Of a stretch of DNA of 64,000 bases, positions 43,268 through 52,074 are shown one piece after another. The translations under genes were made by a program, and so were the position numbers. Each line of letters starts with the position of its first letter. Position 1 is the first letter of the stretch. The notes below the pieces were generated by a model. It was given only the letters and a program-made list of their open reading frames with translations. It searched no databases and was not told the origin of the DNA. Source of the DNA: Streptomyces lincolnensis (lineage in GTDB: Bacteria; Actinomycetota; Actinomycetes; Streptomycetales; Streptomycetaceae); contig NZ_JAIHON010000008.1 of NCBI RefSeq assembly GCF_021173675.1, positions 186,001-250,000 on the forward strand, given 5' to 3'.

Positions 43268-43282
43268 CTGACAGGTCGTCAG
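43268..43282. promoter_or_regulatory. Operator palindrome c: CTGACAGGTCGTCAG
   Basis: It lies in the 41-nt gap between the enoyl-CoA hydratase stop and the flavin-reductase start, 17 nt before the latter. It matches the shared consensus at all ten outer positions. Confidence 0.75.
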
Positions 43283-43291
43283 ATGAGAAGG

Positions 43292-44074
43292 CTAGCGGCC
43301 CCTGTACTCAGGGCTTCTGCGCTCCACGAAGCTTCCTACGCCCTCCCGCGCGTCCGCCGTCGTCATGTTGATCTCCTGCGCGGCGGCCTCCGCGGCGAAC
43401 GCGCCGGCACGGTCGGTGTCGAGGGAGGCGTTGACGAGCTGCTTGGTGAGGGCGAGGGCCCGGGTGGGCCCGGCGGCCAGCCGCTCCGCCCAGGCGCGGG
43501 CGGTCTTGTCCAACTCGGCGTCCGGCACGACCCGGTTGACCAGACCGAGGCGTTCGGCGTCCGCCGCGGTGAGCGCGTCCCCGAAGAACATCAGCTCCTT
43601 CGCCCGCTGCGGCCCGATCAGCCGGGGGAGCAGGTACGCGCCACCCCCGTCCGGCACGAGTCCTCGCCGTACGAACACCTCGATGAACCGCGCCGACTCG
43701 GCCGCGACGACCAGGTCGCAGGCGAACGCCAGATGCGCGCCGAGCCCGGCCGCCGTGCCGTTCACGGCCGCGATCACCGGTTTCTCGCAGTCCAGTACGG
43801 CGGCGATCAGGCGCTGCGCGCCCAGGCGCAGCGTGCGCGCCACGTCACCCGCGACCCGCTCCCCGCCGGTGGCCGCCCCCCGCAGGTCGGCGCCCGCGCA
43901 GAAACCGCGGCCCGTGCCCGTGAGGACGACCGCGCGGACGTCCGGATCGGCCGAGGCCCGCCCCAACAGCTCGATGACCAGGTCCCGTTGGCCGGGGGTG
44001 AGGGCGTTGAGGGTCTCGGGCCGGTTGAGGGTGAGGTACGAGACCTGGCCGTCGGTCGCCTGCGTCACCTCCAT
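43292..44074 (-). CDS. Enoyl-CoA hydratase/isomerase, PaaG-like pattern
   Basis: 260-residue crotonase. The oxyanion loop GFCAGADLRG and NGTAAGLGAHLAFACD are present. Neither classical Glu is kept: the first position is Ala, and the second region reads FVRRGLVPDGGG with Asp instead, as in PaaG-type isomerases. ATG 44074 has AAGGAG 9 nt upstream; GTG 44095 would overlap the synthetase stop as GTGA. It is co-transcribed with the NDP-forming synthetase upstream and so shares its tandem operators. Confidence 0.88.
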   Translation of the reverse strand: MEVTQATDGQVSYLTLNRPETLNALTPGQRDLVIELLGRASADPDVRAVVLTGTGRGFCAGADLRGAATGGERVAGDVARTLRLGAQRLIAAVLDCEKPVIAAVNGTAAGLGAHLAFACDLVVAAESARFIEVFVRRGLVPDGGGAYLLPRLIGPQRAKELMFFGDALTAADAERLGLVNRVVPDAELDKTARAWAERLAAGPTRALALTKQLVNASLDTDRAGAFAAEAAAQEINMTTADAREGVGSFVERRSPEYRGR

Positions 44075-44091
44075 CACCTCCGTCTCCTTCG

Positions 44092-46317
44092 TCACCGGCA
44101 CACCACCAGCGCGTCCAGCGCCACCGCGCCCTGCCCGTGCGGCAGCACCATCAGCGGGTTGATGTCCAGCTCCGCGAGATCGTCGCCGAGTTCCAGCGCC
44201 ATGCGCTGCACCCGCAGGACGACTTCGACGAGCGCGTCCAGATCCGCCGGCGGACGCCCCCGGACCCCGTCGAGGAGGGCCCGCCCGCGCAGTTCGGCGC
44301 ACATGGCCCGCGCCTGCTCCTCCCCGAAGGGCGGCACGCGTACGGCGGTGTCGCGCAGCACCTCGACCAGCACCCCGCCGAGCCCGACCGTCACGGTCGG
44401 CCCGAACAGCTCGTCCCGGGTGACGCCGACGACCATCTCGACGCCCCGCTCGACCATCTGGCACACCAGGACGCCGTCCAGCGAGACGTCCTCGTAGCGC
44501 GCGATGTCGGTCAACTCCCGGTAGGCGTCCCGGACCTGGCTCGCCGAGGTCAGCCCGACCTTGACCAGGCCCAGCTCGGTCTTGTGGGCGATGCGCGCCC
44601 CGGACGCCTTCATCACCACCGGGTAGCCGACCAGGCCCGCCGCGCGCACGGCCGCCGCCGCGCTGGTCACCAGCTGCTCGCGCGGCACCCGGATGCCGTA
44701 CGCCCGCAGCAGTTGCTTCGCCGCGTGCTCGCTCAGCTGCTGGCCCGGGCGCATCAGCGCCTGCGCCTTGCGGAACGACGGCGACGGGGTGCGGGGCGCC
44801 GAGTCGAACGGGGAGCGGTAGCCGGAGACGAAGCGATGGTGGTCGAGATAGGCGCGTACGGCGGTGATGCAGTTGGCGACGGTACGGAAGGTCGCGACCC
44901 GCGACGAACCGAGCAGCACTTCGCGGTACGCCGGCTCGGTGCCCACCGGCGAGCCCCACACCACGCACACCAGTTTGTCCGTGTGCTCGGCCGCGTCCAC
45001 CAGATCCCGCACGAGCCGGTCGCTGAGCGGCGGGAAGGGCCCGGTGACCGGGCAGATCAGCACGCCCACCTCCGGGTCGTCGAGGATCGCGTCGATGATC
45101 TTCCGGCCGCGTTCGTCCCCGACCGGGTGGCCGCCGTTGTCCACCGGGTTGGCCACGCTCAGGTACTCGGGTATCCACTGGTGCAGCTCGGCCTGCTTGG
45201 CCCGCGACAGGGCCGGCAGGCGCAGCCCCGCCTCCGTGGCCAGGTCGGCGAAGTGCGCGCCCGTGCCGCCCGAGATCGAGTAGACGACGACCCCGTCCGC
45301 GCGCGGTGGCCGGGACCGCGCCAACAGGGCGGCGGTGTCCTGGAGTTCGTCCAGGCCGTCGACGCGGATCACGCCGTACTGGCGCATCGCCGCGTCCACC
45401 ACCGTGTCGGCGCCGGTGAGTTTGCCGGTGTGGGAGGCGGCCGTACGGGCGCCGGTCTCGGTGCGGCCCACCTTGACCGCGACGACGGGCACCCCGCGCC
45501 GGGCGGCCCGGTCGGCGGCGAGCAGAAAGGAGCGGCCGTCCTTGAGCCCCTCGGCGTAACAGGCGATGGCGCCGACCTCGGGCCGCTCGGCGAAGTAGGA
45601 GACGAAGTCGGCGGTCTCCAGGTCGGCCTCGTTGCCCGTGGGCGCCCAGTGCGAGAGCCGGATGCCGAGCTCCTGGAGGGCGAAGACGGGGCGGCCCTGG
45701 TGGCCGGACTGCGTGATCAGGGCGATGGCGGGCCCGTCGAGGTCGTCCCGGAAGCGCTCGAAGGCGTTGAGGTTGGTGTTGGGGCCCAGCATCCGCATCC
45801 CCGACCTGCCCACGGCCGCCGCGAGCCGGGCCTGCTCGATCGCGCCCTCGGGGCCGGTCTCGGCGAACCCGGAGGCGAAGACGACCGCGAACCTCGCCTT
45901 GGCCTCGGCCAGTTCCTCGATCACCGGAAGCGGGTCAGCGACCAACAGCACGGCGAGGTCGACCGGCTCGGGCAGGGCGGCGACGGAGGGGGAGCAGGGG
46001 ATGCCGAAGACGGTCGTACGGGTCGGATGCACCGGGTGCAGCCGGGCCCCGACCCGCTCCGACCAGGCGAGCAGCTGCCGGGTGACACCGGTGTTGGGCC
46101 GGCCCTCGGCGTCCGAGGCGCCGATCACGGCGACGGACTCGGGCCGGAAGAAGCGGTCCAGATCGGGGACGGCGGCGTACAACGGCCGTCCGCCGACGTC
46201 GAGATCGTCCACCTCGGCGGGCCGGCCGTGGACGGTGGGCCCGGGCTGCTCGCCACAGGCGATGACCCGGGCCCGGCGGGAGTCGGTGGTGAGGGTGCCG
46301 TGGGTTGATCCAAGCAT
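44092..46317 (-). CDS. NDP-forming acyl-CoA synthetase (acetate-CoA-ligase family)
   Basis: 741 residues. The order is a CoA-binding Rossmann domain (RPESVAVIGASDAEGRPNTG), two succinyl-CoA-synthetase-like flavodoxin domains with the phospho-His motif ASHTGKLTGAD (about residue 293), and a C-terminal ATP-grasp domain (HAAKQLLRAYGIRVPREQ, GYPVVMKASGARIAHKTELG, ELDINPLMV). It makes acyl-CoA from acid, ATP and CoA without an adenylate. ATG 46317 follows AGGAG; a TTG at 46359 is open too. Two palindromes and a 14-bp tandem repeat lie just upstream. Confidence 0.9.
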   Translation of the reverse strand: MLGSTHGTLTTDSRRARVIACGEQPGPTVHGRPAEVDDLDVGGRPLYAAVPDLDRFFRPESVAVIGASDAEGRPNTGVTRQLLAWSERVGARLHPVHPTRTTVFGIPCSPSVAALPEPVDLAVLLVADPLPVIEELAEAKARFAVVFASGFAETGPEGAIEQARLAAAVGRSGMRMLGPNTNLNAFERFRDDLDGPAIALITQSGHQGRPVFALQELGIRLSHWAPTGNEADLETADFVSYFAERPEVGAIACYAEGLKDGRSFLLAADRAARRGVPVVAVKVGRTETGARTAASHTGKLTGADTVVDAAMRQYGVIRVDGLDELQDTAALLARSRPPRADGVVVYSISGGTGAHFADLATEAGLRLPALSRAKQAELHQWIPEYLSVANPVDNGGHPVGDERGRKIIDAILDDPEVGVLICPVTGPFPPLSDRLVRDLVDAAEHTDKLVCVVWGSPVGTEPAYREVLLGSSRVATFRTVANCITAVRAYLDHHRFVSGYRSPFDSAPRTPSPSFRKAQALMRPGQQLSEHAAKQLLRAYGIRVPREQLVTSAAAAVRAAGLVGYPVVMKASGARIAHKTELGLVKVGLTSASQVRDAYRELTDIARYEDVSLDGVLVCQMVERGVEMVVGVTRDELFGPTVTVGLGGVLVEVLRDTAVRVPPFGEEQARAMCAELRGRALLDGVRGRPPADLDALVEVVLRVQRMALELGDDLAELDINPLMVLPHGQGAVALDALVVCR

Positions 46318-46332
46318 CGGTCCGCCCGCTCC

Positions 46333-46360
46333 TGTGTGACAGCAAGTGTGTGACAGCAAG
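46333..46360. repeat. Perfect 14-bp tandem repeat TGTGTGACAGCAAG
   Basis: Two exact copies at 46333-46346 and 46347-46360 lie in the leader of the NDP-forming synthetase gene, immediately before the first operator palindrome. Each holds TGTGAC, a half-site-like sequence. Confidence 0.8.
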
Positions 46361-46363
46361 TAA

Positions 46364-46378
46364 CTGACGCCCTGTCAG
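46364..46378. promoter_or_regulatory. Operator palindrome d1: CTGACGCCCTGTCAG
   Basis: It lies 46 nt upstream of the synthetase ATG. All ten outer bases match the shared consensus. It is paired with d2, 24 bp away centre to centre. Confidence 0.75.
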
Positions 46379-46387
46379 ATTACAGAA

Positions 46388-46402
46388 CTGACGGAGTGTC
46401 AG
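46388..46402. promoter_or_regulatory. Operator palindrome d2: CTGACGGAGTGTCAG
   Basis: Second of the tandem pair, separated from d1 by 9 nt. The spacing would place two dimers on nearly the same helical face. Confidence 0.75.
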
Positions 46403-46509
46403 GAATGGGCGTGCACACAGAAAGAACCGACCCGGCTCAAGGCCCGTCGCTCCAGAGTCGCAGGACGCGCGGGGAAGGGGAGGCGGCTTTCTCGCCGAAA
46501 TGCGGGCCG

Positions 46510-47724
46510 TCAGGAGGGGAGTCGGGAGATGCGCCGGCCGCCGTCCTTCGCGAGGGCCTTCGCGATCCGCACCGCGTCGATGGCCAGTTCACGCAACATG
46601 CCGCTGATGGGGTTGGTGAAGCCGGTGAAGTAGAGGCCGGGCGCGTGCTCCGGGGAGCGGGGACCGTGGACGACCGGCCTGCCGCGGGGGCCGAGCACGT
46701 CGAGGTGGCCGACGAGGTCCTCCAGGCAACGGCTGTAGCCGGTGGCGGCGATGACGGTGTCGGGTTCGATCCGGGAGCCGTCGGCGAGGACCACCTTGCC
46801 GTCCTCGAAGCTCTCGACGGCGGCGACGACCTCGACGACGCCCTTGCGGACGGCGTCGATGAGACCGACGTCCTGCACGGGGATGGACCCCTCGGTCACC
46901 CGGGAGTACAGACCGGTGTCGGGGCGGGGCAGGCCGTGCGCCGAGAGGTCCGGCACGCTGACCTTCGCCACCGGCCGGGCCAGCCGGTCGACCAGGGCCA
47001 CCGGCAGGCGCCGTACCAGGACACCGGTGTACTGGGAGGCCCAGCCGGCCGTGGAGCGGCGCACGATGTGCGGGGCCGTGCGCACCGAGAGCCGGACCCG
47101 GGCGGCGCCGCCCTCCATCAGGTCCACGGCGATCTCGGCGCCGGTGTTGCCGACGCCGACGACGAGGACGTCCCGGCCCGCGTAGGGCTTCGCGTTGCGG
47201 TAGTCGCCGGCGTGCAGCAGTTCGCCGGTGTAGGTGGCGCGGCCGGGCCAGTCCGGGACGCGCGGGGTGTGGTTGTAGCCGGTGGCGACGACCACGGCGG
47301 CGCCGGTCAGTTCGCGGCCGCCGGTGGCGTGCAGCAGCCAGCCGGCGCCGTCGGCCGAGCGCTCGACGCGGGAGACCTCGACGCCGGTGACGATCTCCAG
47401 CTCGTGGAACTCGGCGTACTTCTCCAGATAGCGCACCACGTCGTCCCGGGAGACCCAGCGGCCGAACCGGCGGGGCATCGGCAGTCCGGGCAGGCCCGAG
47501 AGGCGGCGGGTGGTGTGCAGGTGCAGCCGGTCGTAGTGGCGCCGCCAGGACGCGCCGACCCGGTCGGACTTCTCCAGGACCACGGCACGGATGCCCTGGG
47601 CGCGCAGGGCGTACGCGGCGGCGAGTCCGCCGGGGCCGCCGCCGATGACGTAGACGGGGCGGTCTGCGGGGTGCGGCTGCGCGGGGTGCGCGGACGCGGG
47701 AGAGGACGCTGTGGAGTCGGCCAT
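46510..47724 (-). CDS. Flavin-containing monooxygenase-like NAD(P)/FAD protein
   Basis: 404 residues with an FAD loop VIGGGPGGLAAAYALR at the N-terminus, the LHLHTTRRLSGLPGL and GRWVSRDDVVRYLEKYAE segments of the YUCCA/CzcO-like group, ATGYNHTPRVPDWPG (FMO-type motif) and a second nucleotide loop VVGVGNTGAEIAVDL. The C-terminus has ATGYSRCLEDLVG. It probably oxygenates a small organic substrate or acts as a flavin oxidoreductase. ATG 47724 lacks a clear ribosome site. It sits downstream of the tannase gene and ends 107 nt from operator d2, with no operator of its own. Confidence 0.87.
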   Translation of the reverse strand: MADSTASSPASAHPAQPHPADRPVYVIGGGPGGLAAAYALRAQGIRAVVLEKSDRVGASWRRHYDRLHLHTTRRLSGLPGLPMPRRFGRWVSRDDVVRYLEKYAEFHELEIVTGVEVSRVERSADGAGWLLHATGGRELTGAAVVVATGYNHTPRVPDWPGRATYTGELLHAGDYRNAKPYAGRDVLVVGVGNTGAEIAVDLMEGGAARVRLSVRTAPHIVRRSTAGWASQYTGVLVRRLPVALVDRLARPVAKVSVPDLSAHGLPRPDTGLYSRVTEGSIPVQDVGLIDAVRKGVVEVVAAVESFEDGKVVLADGSRIEPDTVIAATGYSRCLEDLVGHLDVLGPRGRPVVHGPRSPEHAPGLYFTGFTNPISGMLRELAIDAVRIAKALAKDGGRRISRLPS

Positions 47725-47862
47725 GTGCGCGAGCGTAACCAGGCACCGGATTGATGGGTCTCGGTCAAGACCGGAATTGGTTGCGGATCGATCACGGCTG
47801 TAGGAGATGTGGGTGGGGCCTGTGACGTAGGTCTCCTGCGTGTGGCGGTGGAGTGCCCTGGG

Positions 47863-49488
47863 CTACTTCTTGTGTCCCGTCACCTCGGCGATCCAGGTGA
47901 TGAAGTCGCCCGGGTCGGTGTTCGCGCCGTGGCCCTGGTCCCAGTAGTAGAGGTGGTTGACGTCGTCGCCCAGGCCGCTCGCGGCGGCGGCCAGGTTCGC
48001 GGCGATCGTCAGCGAGGTGTCGGAGTCCTTCGTGCCCAGGCGTATCCACCAGTGCTTCGAGCGCCTCCCGTTGGCCTTCTCCACCAGGTGGTACATCGGG
48101 TTCATGAGGTTCAGCTTCTCGGGGATGTCGCTCGCGATCCGCTTCGTGGCCAGACCCGTGGTGTCGTTCCTGGCGCCGTACGCCGTGAAGTGCCGTGCCT
48201 CGGTGGTGCCGGCGCCGAACTCGTTGTTCTCGCCCGAGGACAGGTCCCAGGCGTCGAAGGAGGGCGCGTCCTTCTTGCGGGCGCCGACGTGGGTGAGGAA
48301 GTCGGCCCAGGTGAAGGTGGCCCTGGTGCCGTCCCAGTCGATGAAGGTGTTGGCGGCCAGGTAGGTCGCGCGGGCGGAGTCCGACAGGCCTTTGAGGTAG
48401 GCGGTAGCCGACGGCTCCAGGTACTGCTCGACCAGGTAGTCGTCGTAGTTGCGCGCGGTGAGCGTCCCGAAGCCGGAGCCCTTCAGGCCGCGCAGCCTCA
48501 GCTTGGCCTGGTACTCGGCGAACTGGGACCGCAGTTCCTTGGAGACCGTCTGGTCGACCTGCTCGCCGGTGCTGAGCGTGTTGGTGCCCCAGCACCACTC
48601 GTAGGCCCCGTCGGCGTGCTCCAGGTCGATGATCGGGCACCAGGCGCCGGTGGCGAAGATCGCGTCGGAGGCGTCGGCCGCGCCGATCTCCTTGAGGTAC
48701 CGGTCGTAGAGCGGGCTGTCGCCGGAGGCGCCGAGCAACGAGGACAGGGCGCCGCCCGCGCTCGTGCCCGCGGAGACGATCCGCTCGACGTCACCGGGGA
48801 TGCGGCCCCTGTTGGAGCGGATGTAGCGGACGGCCGCCTTGAGGTCGACGATCGCGGCCGGGGCGGTGCCGTAGTACTCGCCGGAGGAGTCCTTGAGGGT
48901 ACGGCCGCGCGCACCGGGCTCGACGACGACGTAGCCGGCGGCCAGGGCCAGGAGCTGGTTGGCGTTCATGGCGCCGCCGTCGGCGTTGGTGTTGCCGTTG
49001 GCGCCGGGGGCCGGGGCGCCGGCCGACGGGGAGGCGGAGGCGCTCGCGGAGGGCGCCCCGCCACCTGCTCCGCCGCCCATGCCCGCGCCCCCGATCCCGG
49101 TCGCGTCCGCCACGGAGGACGGCATGTATCCGCCGACGGAGTTCGCGAGGAGGATGGGGGCGTCCGACGCGTCGACCGCCTTGCCGTCGATCGTGACGGG
49201 CACGCTGACGTTCAGGGACTGGTAGGCCTCGTCCACCGGCTTCGCGACGTAGGTGATCGCCTTCCAGAAGTGGTACGTCACGCTGTGGTCGTTGCCGGCC
49301 GTGTCGGTGACGGTGGTGGACAGCTCGGTGTAGCCGTCCGGGTCGAAGACGAGGGCGCCGTTCGCGCCGTTCGAGGTGCCGCCGGCCGAGGCGTTCGCGT
49401 TCAGGGCGATGCCACCGACCGCCGCGACGCCCGCCGTCGCGCCGATCCCCATGACGACGCTCCTGCGCTTGACTGCCCTGTGCTTCAC
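47863..49488 (-). CDS. Tat-exported esterase, subtype B tannase-like
   Basis: 541 residues. A twin-arginine signal peptide begins the protein (VKRRSVVMGIGATAGVAAVG ... ANASA). The mature part is an alpha/beta hydrolase with nucleophile motif SAGTSAGGAL (Ser in GTSAG) and catalytic His in DQGHGANTDPGDF near the C-terminus. The pattern fits bacterial tannases or feruloyl-esterase-like enzymes acting on galloyl or aryl esters. A Ser/Ala/Pro/Gly insert follows YMPSSVADATG. GTG 49488 has AAGGAG 6-7 nt upstream. Confidence 0.82.
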   Translation of the reverse strand: MKHRAVKRRSVVMGIGATAGVAAVGGIALNANASAGGTSNGANGALVFDPDGYTELSTTVTDTAGNDHSVTYHFWKAITYVAKPVDEAYQSLNVSVPVTIDGKAVDASDAPILLANSVGGYMPSSVADATGIGGAGMGGGAGGGAPSASASASPSAGAPAPGANGNTNADGGAMNANQLLALAAGYVVVEPGARGRTLKDSSGEYYGTAPAAIVDLKAAVRYIRSNRGRIPGDVERIVSAGTSAGGALSSLLGASGDSPLYDRYLKEIGAADASDAIFATGAWCPIIDLEHADGAYEWCWGTNTLSTGEQVDQTVSKELRSQFAEYQAKLRLRGLKGSGFGTLTARNYDDYLVEQYLEPSATAYLKGLSDSARATYLAANTFIDWDGTRATFTWADFLTHVGARKKDAPSFDAWDLSSGENNEFGAGTTEARHFTAYGARNDTTGLATKRIASDIPEKLNLMNPMYHLVEKANGRRSKHWWIRLGTKDSDTSLTIAANLAAAASGLGDDVNHLYYWDQGHGANTDPGDFITWIAEVTGHKK

Positions 49489-49648
49489 GTTCGACTCCTT
49501 CGGGTTCGCTGCTTGCGTCTGTGAAGGTAGTAGCGGTGTGGACGAAATTGCCAACAATTCCGGGGTGTTCATGGGAGACCCACAGCTTCATGCCGGACCC
49601 ACAGGTTTCACTCGTCCCGTCTCGCGTGGGCTTCCCGGCACCCGTCAT

Positions 49649-49663
49649 CTGACGTACCGTCAG
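49649..49663. promoter_or_regulatory. Operator palindrome e: CTGACGTACCGTCAG
   Basis: It ends 4 nt before the DoxX-type gene ATG, where the Shine-Dalgarno would be. All outer bases match the consensus. A bound repressor here would block transcription start directly. Confidence 0.75.
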
Positions 49664-49667
49664 ATTC

Positions 49668-50117
49668 ATGGACTCGATCTGGCTCACGGGTGCGCAGTGG
49701 CTGGCCGTGCTGCGGATAGGGCTCGGGGTGTGGTGGCTGGAGAGCTGGCGGCACAAGGACAAGAGCACGTGGTTCGAGGGCGGCGGGATCACCTGGGCCG
49801 CGGGCATCGCCGCCAAGCACCGGTGGACCGCGGTGCGCAGCGGCTTCGACGTCGTCGTCGCTCCGCGCCCGAGGACCATGGCGTACGTCGTCGCCTACGC
49901 CGAGCTCGCCCTGGGGCTCGGGCTGATCCTCGGCTTCCTGACGCCCCTCGCGCTGGTCGGCGGACTGCTGCTGAACGTCCTCTACTTCACCCTCATGATC
50001 CATGACTGGGCCGAGCAGGGGCAGAACTCGATGATGGCGCTGATCTCCCTGGTGGCGCTGTTCGGGATGTCCTGGCAGAGCTGGTCGCTCGACAGCGCGC
50101 TGGGGTTGTTCCAGTGA
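49668..50117 (+). CDS. DoxX-like small integral membrane protein
   Basis: 149 residues with about four membrane segments: WLAVLRIGLGVWWLESW, VVAYAELALGLGLILGFLTPLALVGGLLLNVLYF and SMMALISLVALFGMS. The pattern is that of DoxX/TQO-type quinone-linked membrane proteins. No ribosome site precedes the ATG because the palindrome ends 4 nt away, so a leaderless mRNA is likely. The stop overlaps the DUF35 gene (GTGA). It may pass electrons from the dehydrogenases to quinone, which is inference. Confidence 0.8.
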   Translation: MDSIWLTGAQWLAVLRIGLGVWWLESWRHKDKSTWFEGGGITWAAGIAAKHRWTAVRSGFDVVVAPRPRTMAYVVAYAELALGLGLILGFLTPLALVGGLLLNVLYFTLMIHDWAEQGQNSMMALISLVALFGMSWQSWSLDSALGLFQ

Positions 50118-50551
50118 CCGCGCCCTCCGCCGGGCCCTCCGCCGCGTCCCCCGGTGGGAGCGGGGTGCGCTACGACGTCCCCGAGGCCGACGCCTTCACC
50201 CGGACCTACTGGGACGCGTCCGCGCGGGGGATGCTGCTGCTCCGGCGCTGCGGGGCGTGCGGGCGGGTCCACCACTACCCGCGCGAGTTCTGCCCGCACT
50301 GCTGGAGCGAGGAGGTCGCCTGGGAGCCGGCGAGCGGCCGGGCCACGCTCTACACCTGGTCCGTCGTCCACCGCAACGACCTGCCCCCCTTCGGCGACCG
50401 CACTCCGTACGTCGCCGCCGTCGTCGACCTCGCCGAGGGGCCGCGGATGATGACGGAGGTCGTGGAGTGCGCGCACGACGCCCTGCGGGCCGGGATGGCG
50501 CTGGAGGTCGCCTTCCGCGAGGGGGTCCCGGTGTTCCGGCCGGCGCGGTGA
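50114..50551 (+). CDS. DUF35 OB-fold/zinc-ribbon protein
   Basis: 145 residues with a rubredoxin-like zinc ribbon CGACGRVHHYPREFCPHC (two CxxC pairs) followed by the OB-fold acyl-CoA-binding part (GRATLYTWSVVHRNDLPPFG, YVAAVVDLAEGPRMMTEVV). DUF35 proteins stabilise thiolase-fold partners such as Ltp2 in retro-aldol cleavage during steroid side-chain degradation. No thiolase gene is adjacent; the one at 52595 carries the same operator and is the natural partner (inference). Confidence 0.88.
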   Translation: MTAPSAGPSAASPGGSGVRYDVPEADAFTRTYWDASARGMLLLRRCGACGRVHHYPREFCPHCWSEEVAWEPASGRATLYTWSVVHRNDLPPFGDRTPYVAAVVDLAEGPRMMTEVVECAHDALRAGMALEVAFREGVPVFRPAR

Positions 50552-50606
50552 GGGGCGGCCGGGTATTCCGGAGGAAACGGCGCCGGGGACCGGCTTCAAT
50601 GGCCCG

Positions 50607-51239
50607 ATGGCCCACATCGACGACCAGCACAGGACAGGTCCCTCGTTCCCCCCGTCCCCGTCCCCCCGCTTCCCCTTCCCCGAGCTGCACGGTCACGGAC
50701 TGCGGCTGCGCGCCTGGGACGCGGAGTCGGACGTCGATGTCGAGAGCTGGCTGCGAGGGTGCACGGACCCGGAGTTCCGGCGCTGGAACACACCGCTGAT
50801 ACCGGTCACCGACGCCGACAGCGCCCGTGCCTCCCTGCTCTCCAAGGCCGCACAGGCGGAGGACGGGAGCATGGCGACGTACTGCGTGACGGACGCCGGG
50901 ACGGGCGTGCCGCTGGGCCAGATCGGCGTCAACGCCATCCATGAGGTCCTGGGCAGAGCCCGCATCGGCTACTGGGTCCTGCCCGAGGCCCGCGGGCAGG
51001 GCGTCGCCACCCGCGCCCTCGCGCTCGTCACCCACTGGGGCCACACCGACCTCGGCCTGCACCGCCTGGAACTCGACCACGCCGTCGGCCACGACGCCTC
51101 GTGCCGCGTCGCCGAGCGGTGCGGATACCGCTACGAGGGCACCCTGCGCGGCTCGATGTTCGAGGCGGGCCGCCAGGACGCGTTCCGCGACGCCCATGTG
51201 CACGGCCGGCTGGCGACGGATCCGCTGCCGAGCCCGTGA
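50607..51239 (+). CDS. GNAT family N-acetyltransferase, RimJ/RimL-like
   Basis: 210 residues. Core motifs are LRLRAWDAESDVDVESWL, GYWVLPEARGQGVATRALALV (acetyl-CoA loop R/Q-x-x-G-x-A) and HDASCRVAERCGYRYEGTLRG, which fit the RimJ/RimL protein or small-molecule acetyltransferases. The N-terminal 25 residues are Pro-rich and variable. The stop is directly followed by a fragment of another GNAT gene. Confidence 0.88.
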   Translation: MAHIDDQHRTGPSFPPSPSPRFPFPELHGHGLRLRAWDAESDVDVESWLRGCTDPEFRRWNTPLIPVTDADSARASLLSKAAQAEDGSMATYCVTDAGTGVPLGQIGVNAIHEVLGRARIGYWVLPEARGQGVATRALALVTHWGHTDLGLHRLELDHAVGHDASCRVAERCGYRYEGTLRGSMFEAGRQDAFRDAHVHGRLATDPLPSP

Positions 51240-51338
51240 AACGGGCTGTACCAGCGCATCGGCTACCGCCCGGTCGCGGACTTCGCGGTGTACGCCTTCC
51301 AGGACACGCAGCCCCCGAGATCCACAGGGCCCGCATGA
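51240..51338 (+). pseudogene. C-terminal fossil of a second GNAT gene
   Basis: Immediately after the GNAT stop, a plus frame reads NGLYQRIGYRPVADFAVYAF, the typical last strand and helix of FR47-like GNAT enzymes, and ends at TGA 51336. There is no start or upstream part, so this is the leftover end of a deleted gene. The fusion point coincides with the previous stop codon. Confidence 0.6.
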
Positions 51339-51358
51339 CCCGCATGACCCGCATGACC
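51332..51358. repeat. 9-bp tandem repeat CGCATGACC, three copies
   Basis: Three perfect copies occur between the GNAT fossil and the stop of the convergent PPOX gene, at the 3' ends of both. Confidence 0.85.
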
Positions 51359-51359
51359 C

Positions 51360-52025
51360 TCAGGGCCAGAGCAGTTCCTGAACCCACCCCTGGTCCGTAC
51401 GGCGGTGGACGAGCCGCACATGCCGTCGCCGCTCGTCCCCCTGGAAGAACTCCACCTCGTCGGGCCGCAGCCGGTAGAGCGTCCAGGTGGGGACGGGGGC
51501 GGCGGGCTCGCGCCGGGCCCGCTCCCAGGCGGCCTGGGACACCTCGGCCAACTCCTCCAGCGAGCCCAGGACCCGGCTCTGCCGACCGGTGAGGGCGGCG
51601 GCCAGCGCGCCGGTGGAGCGGGCGTGCAGGTCGGCCTGCCCCTCCTCGGAGGGCGCGGCGGTGACCGGCCCCCGCACCCGCACCTGCCGCCCCAGCGCAG
51701 GCCAGTAGAAACCCAGGGCGGCGTACGGGCGCGCGGCCAGCTGCCCTCCCTTACGGCTGTCCGCGTGCGTGGCGAAGGACCAGCCGTCGGTGTCGGCGCC
51801 GTGCAGCATCACGGTCCGTACGTCCGGCCGGCCCTCGGCGTCCGCCGTGGCGAGGGACATGGTGTGCGGCTCGGTCTGCCCGGCCGCCACCGCCTCCGCG
51901 AACCAGGAGGTGAACAGGTCCAGCGGGGTCGCGGGCGCGGTGGCCGGGTCGAAGGCCGGAAGCGCGGTGACCTCCGGGTCCCACACCCGCAGCGACCTCA
52001 GCAGCTCATGAAGATCGGTTCCCAT
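51360..52025 (-). CDS. PdxH-like FMN-binding split-barrel oxidase paralogue
   Basis: 221 residues related to pyridoxamine phosphate oxidase: RTVMLHGADTDGWSFATHADSRKGGQL, GRQVRVRGPV and the C-terminal EFFQGDERRRHVR. Compared with pdxH at 5020, the substrate segment reads ALTGRQSRVLGS and the final Arg-Leu-His-Asp motif is altered, so B6 specificity is doubtful. It may be a phenazine-biosynthesis-PhzG-like or B6-salvage paralogue. It is followed on the same strand by nothing before the GNAT fossil. Confidence 0.82.
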   Translation of the reverse strand: MGTDLHELLRSLRVWDPEVTALPAFDPATAPATPLDLFTSWFAEAVAAGQTEPHTMSLATADAEGRPDVRTVMLHGADTDGWSFATHADSRKGGQLAARPYAALGFYWPALGRQVRVRGPVTAAPSEEGQADLHARSTGALAAALTGRQSRVLGSLEELAEVSQAAWERARREPAAPVPTWTLYRLRPDEVEFFQGDERRRHVRLVHRRTDQGWVQELLWP

Positions 52026-52074
52026 CCCCTGATTGTCACGCCTGCATGCCTCCAGGCATGGACGCCCGCACGGT

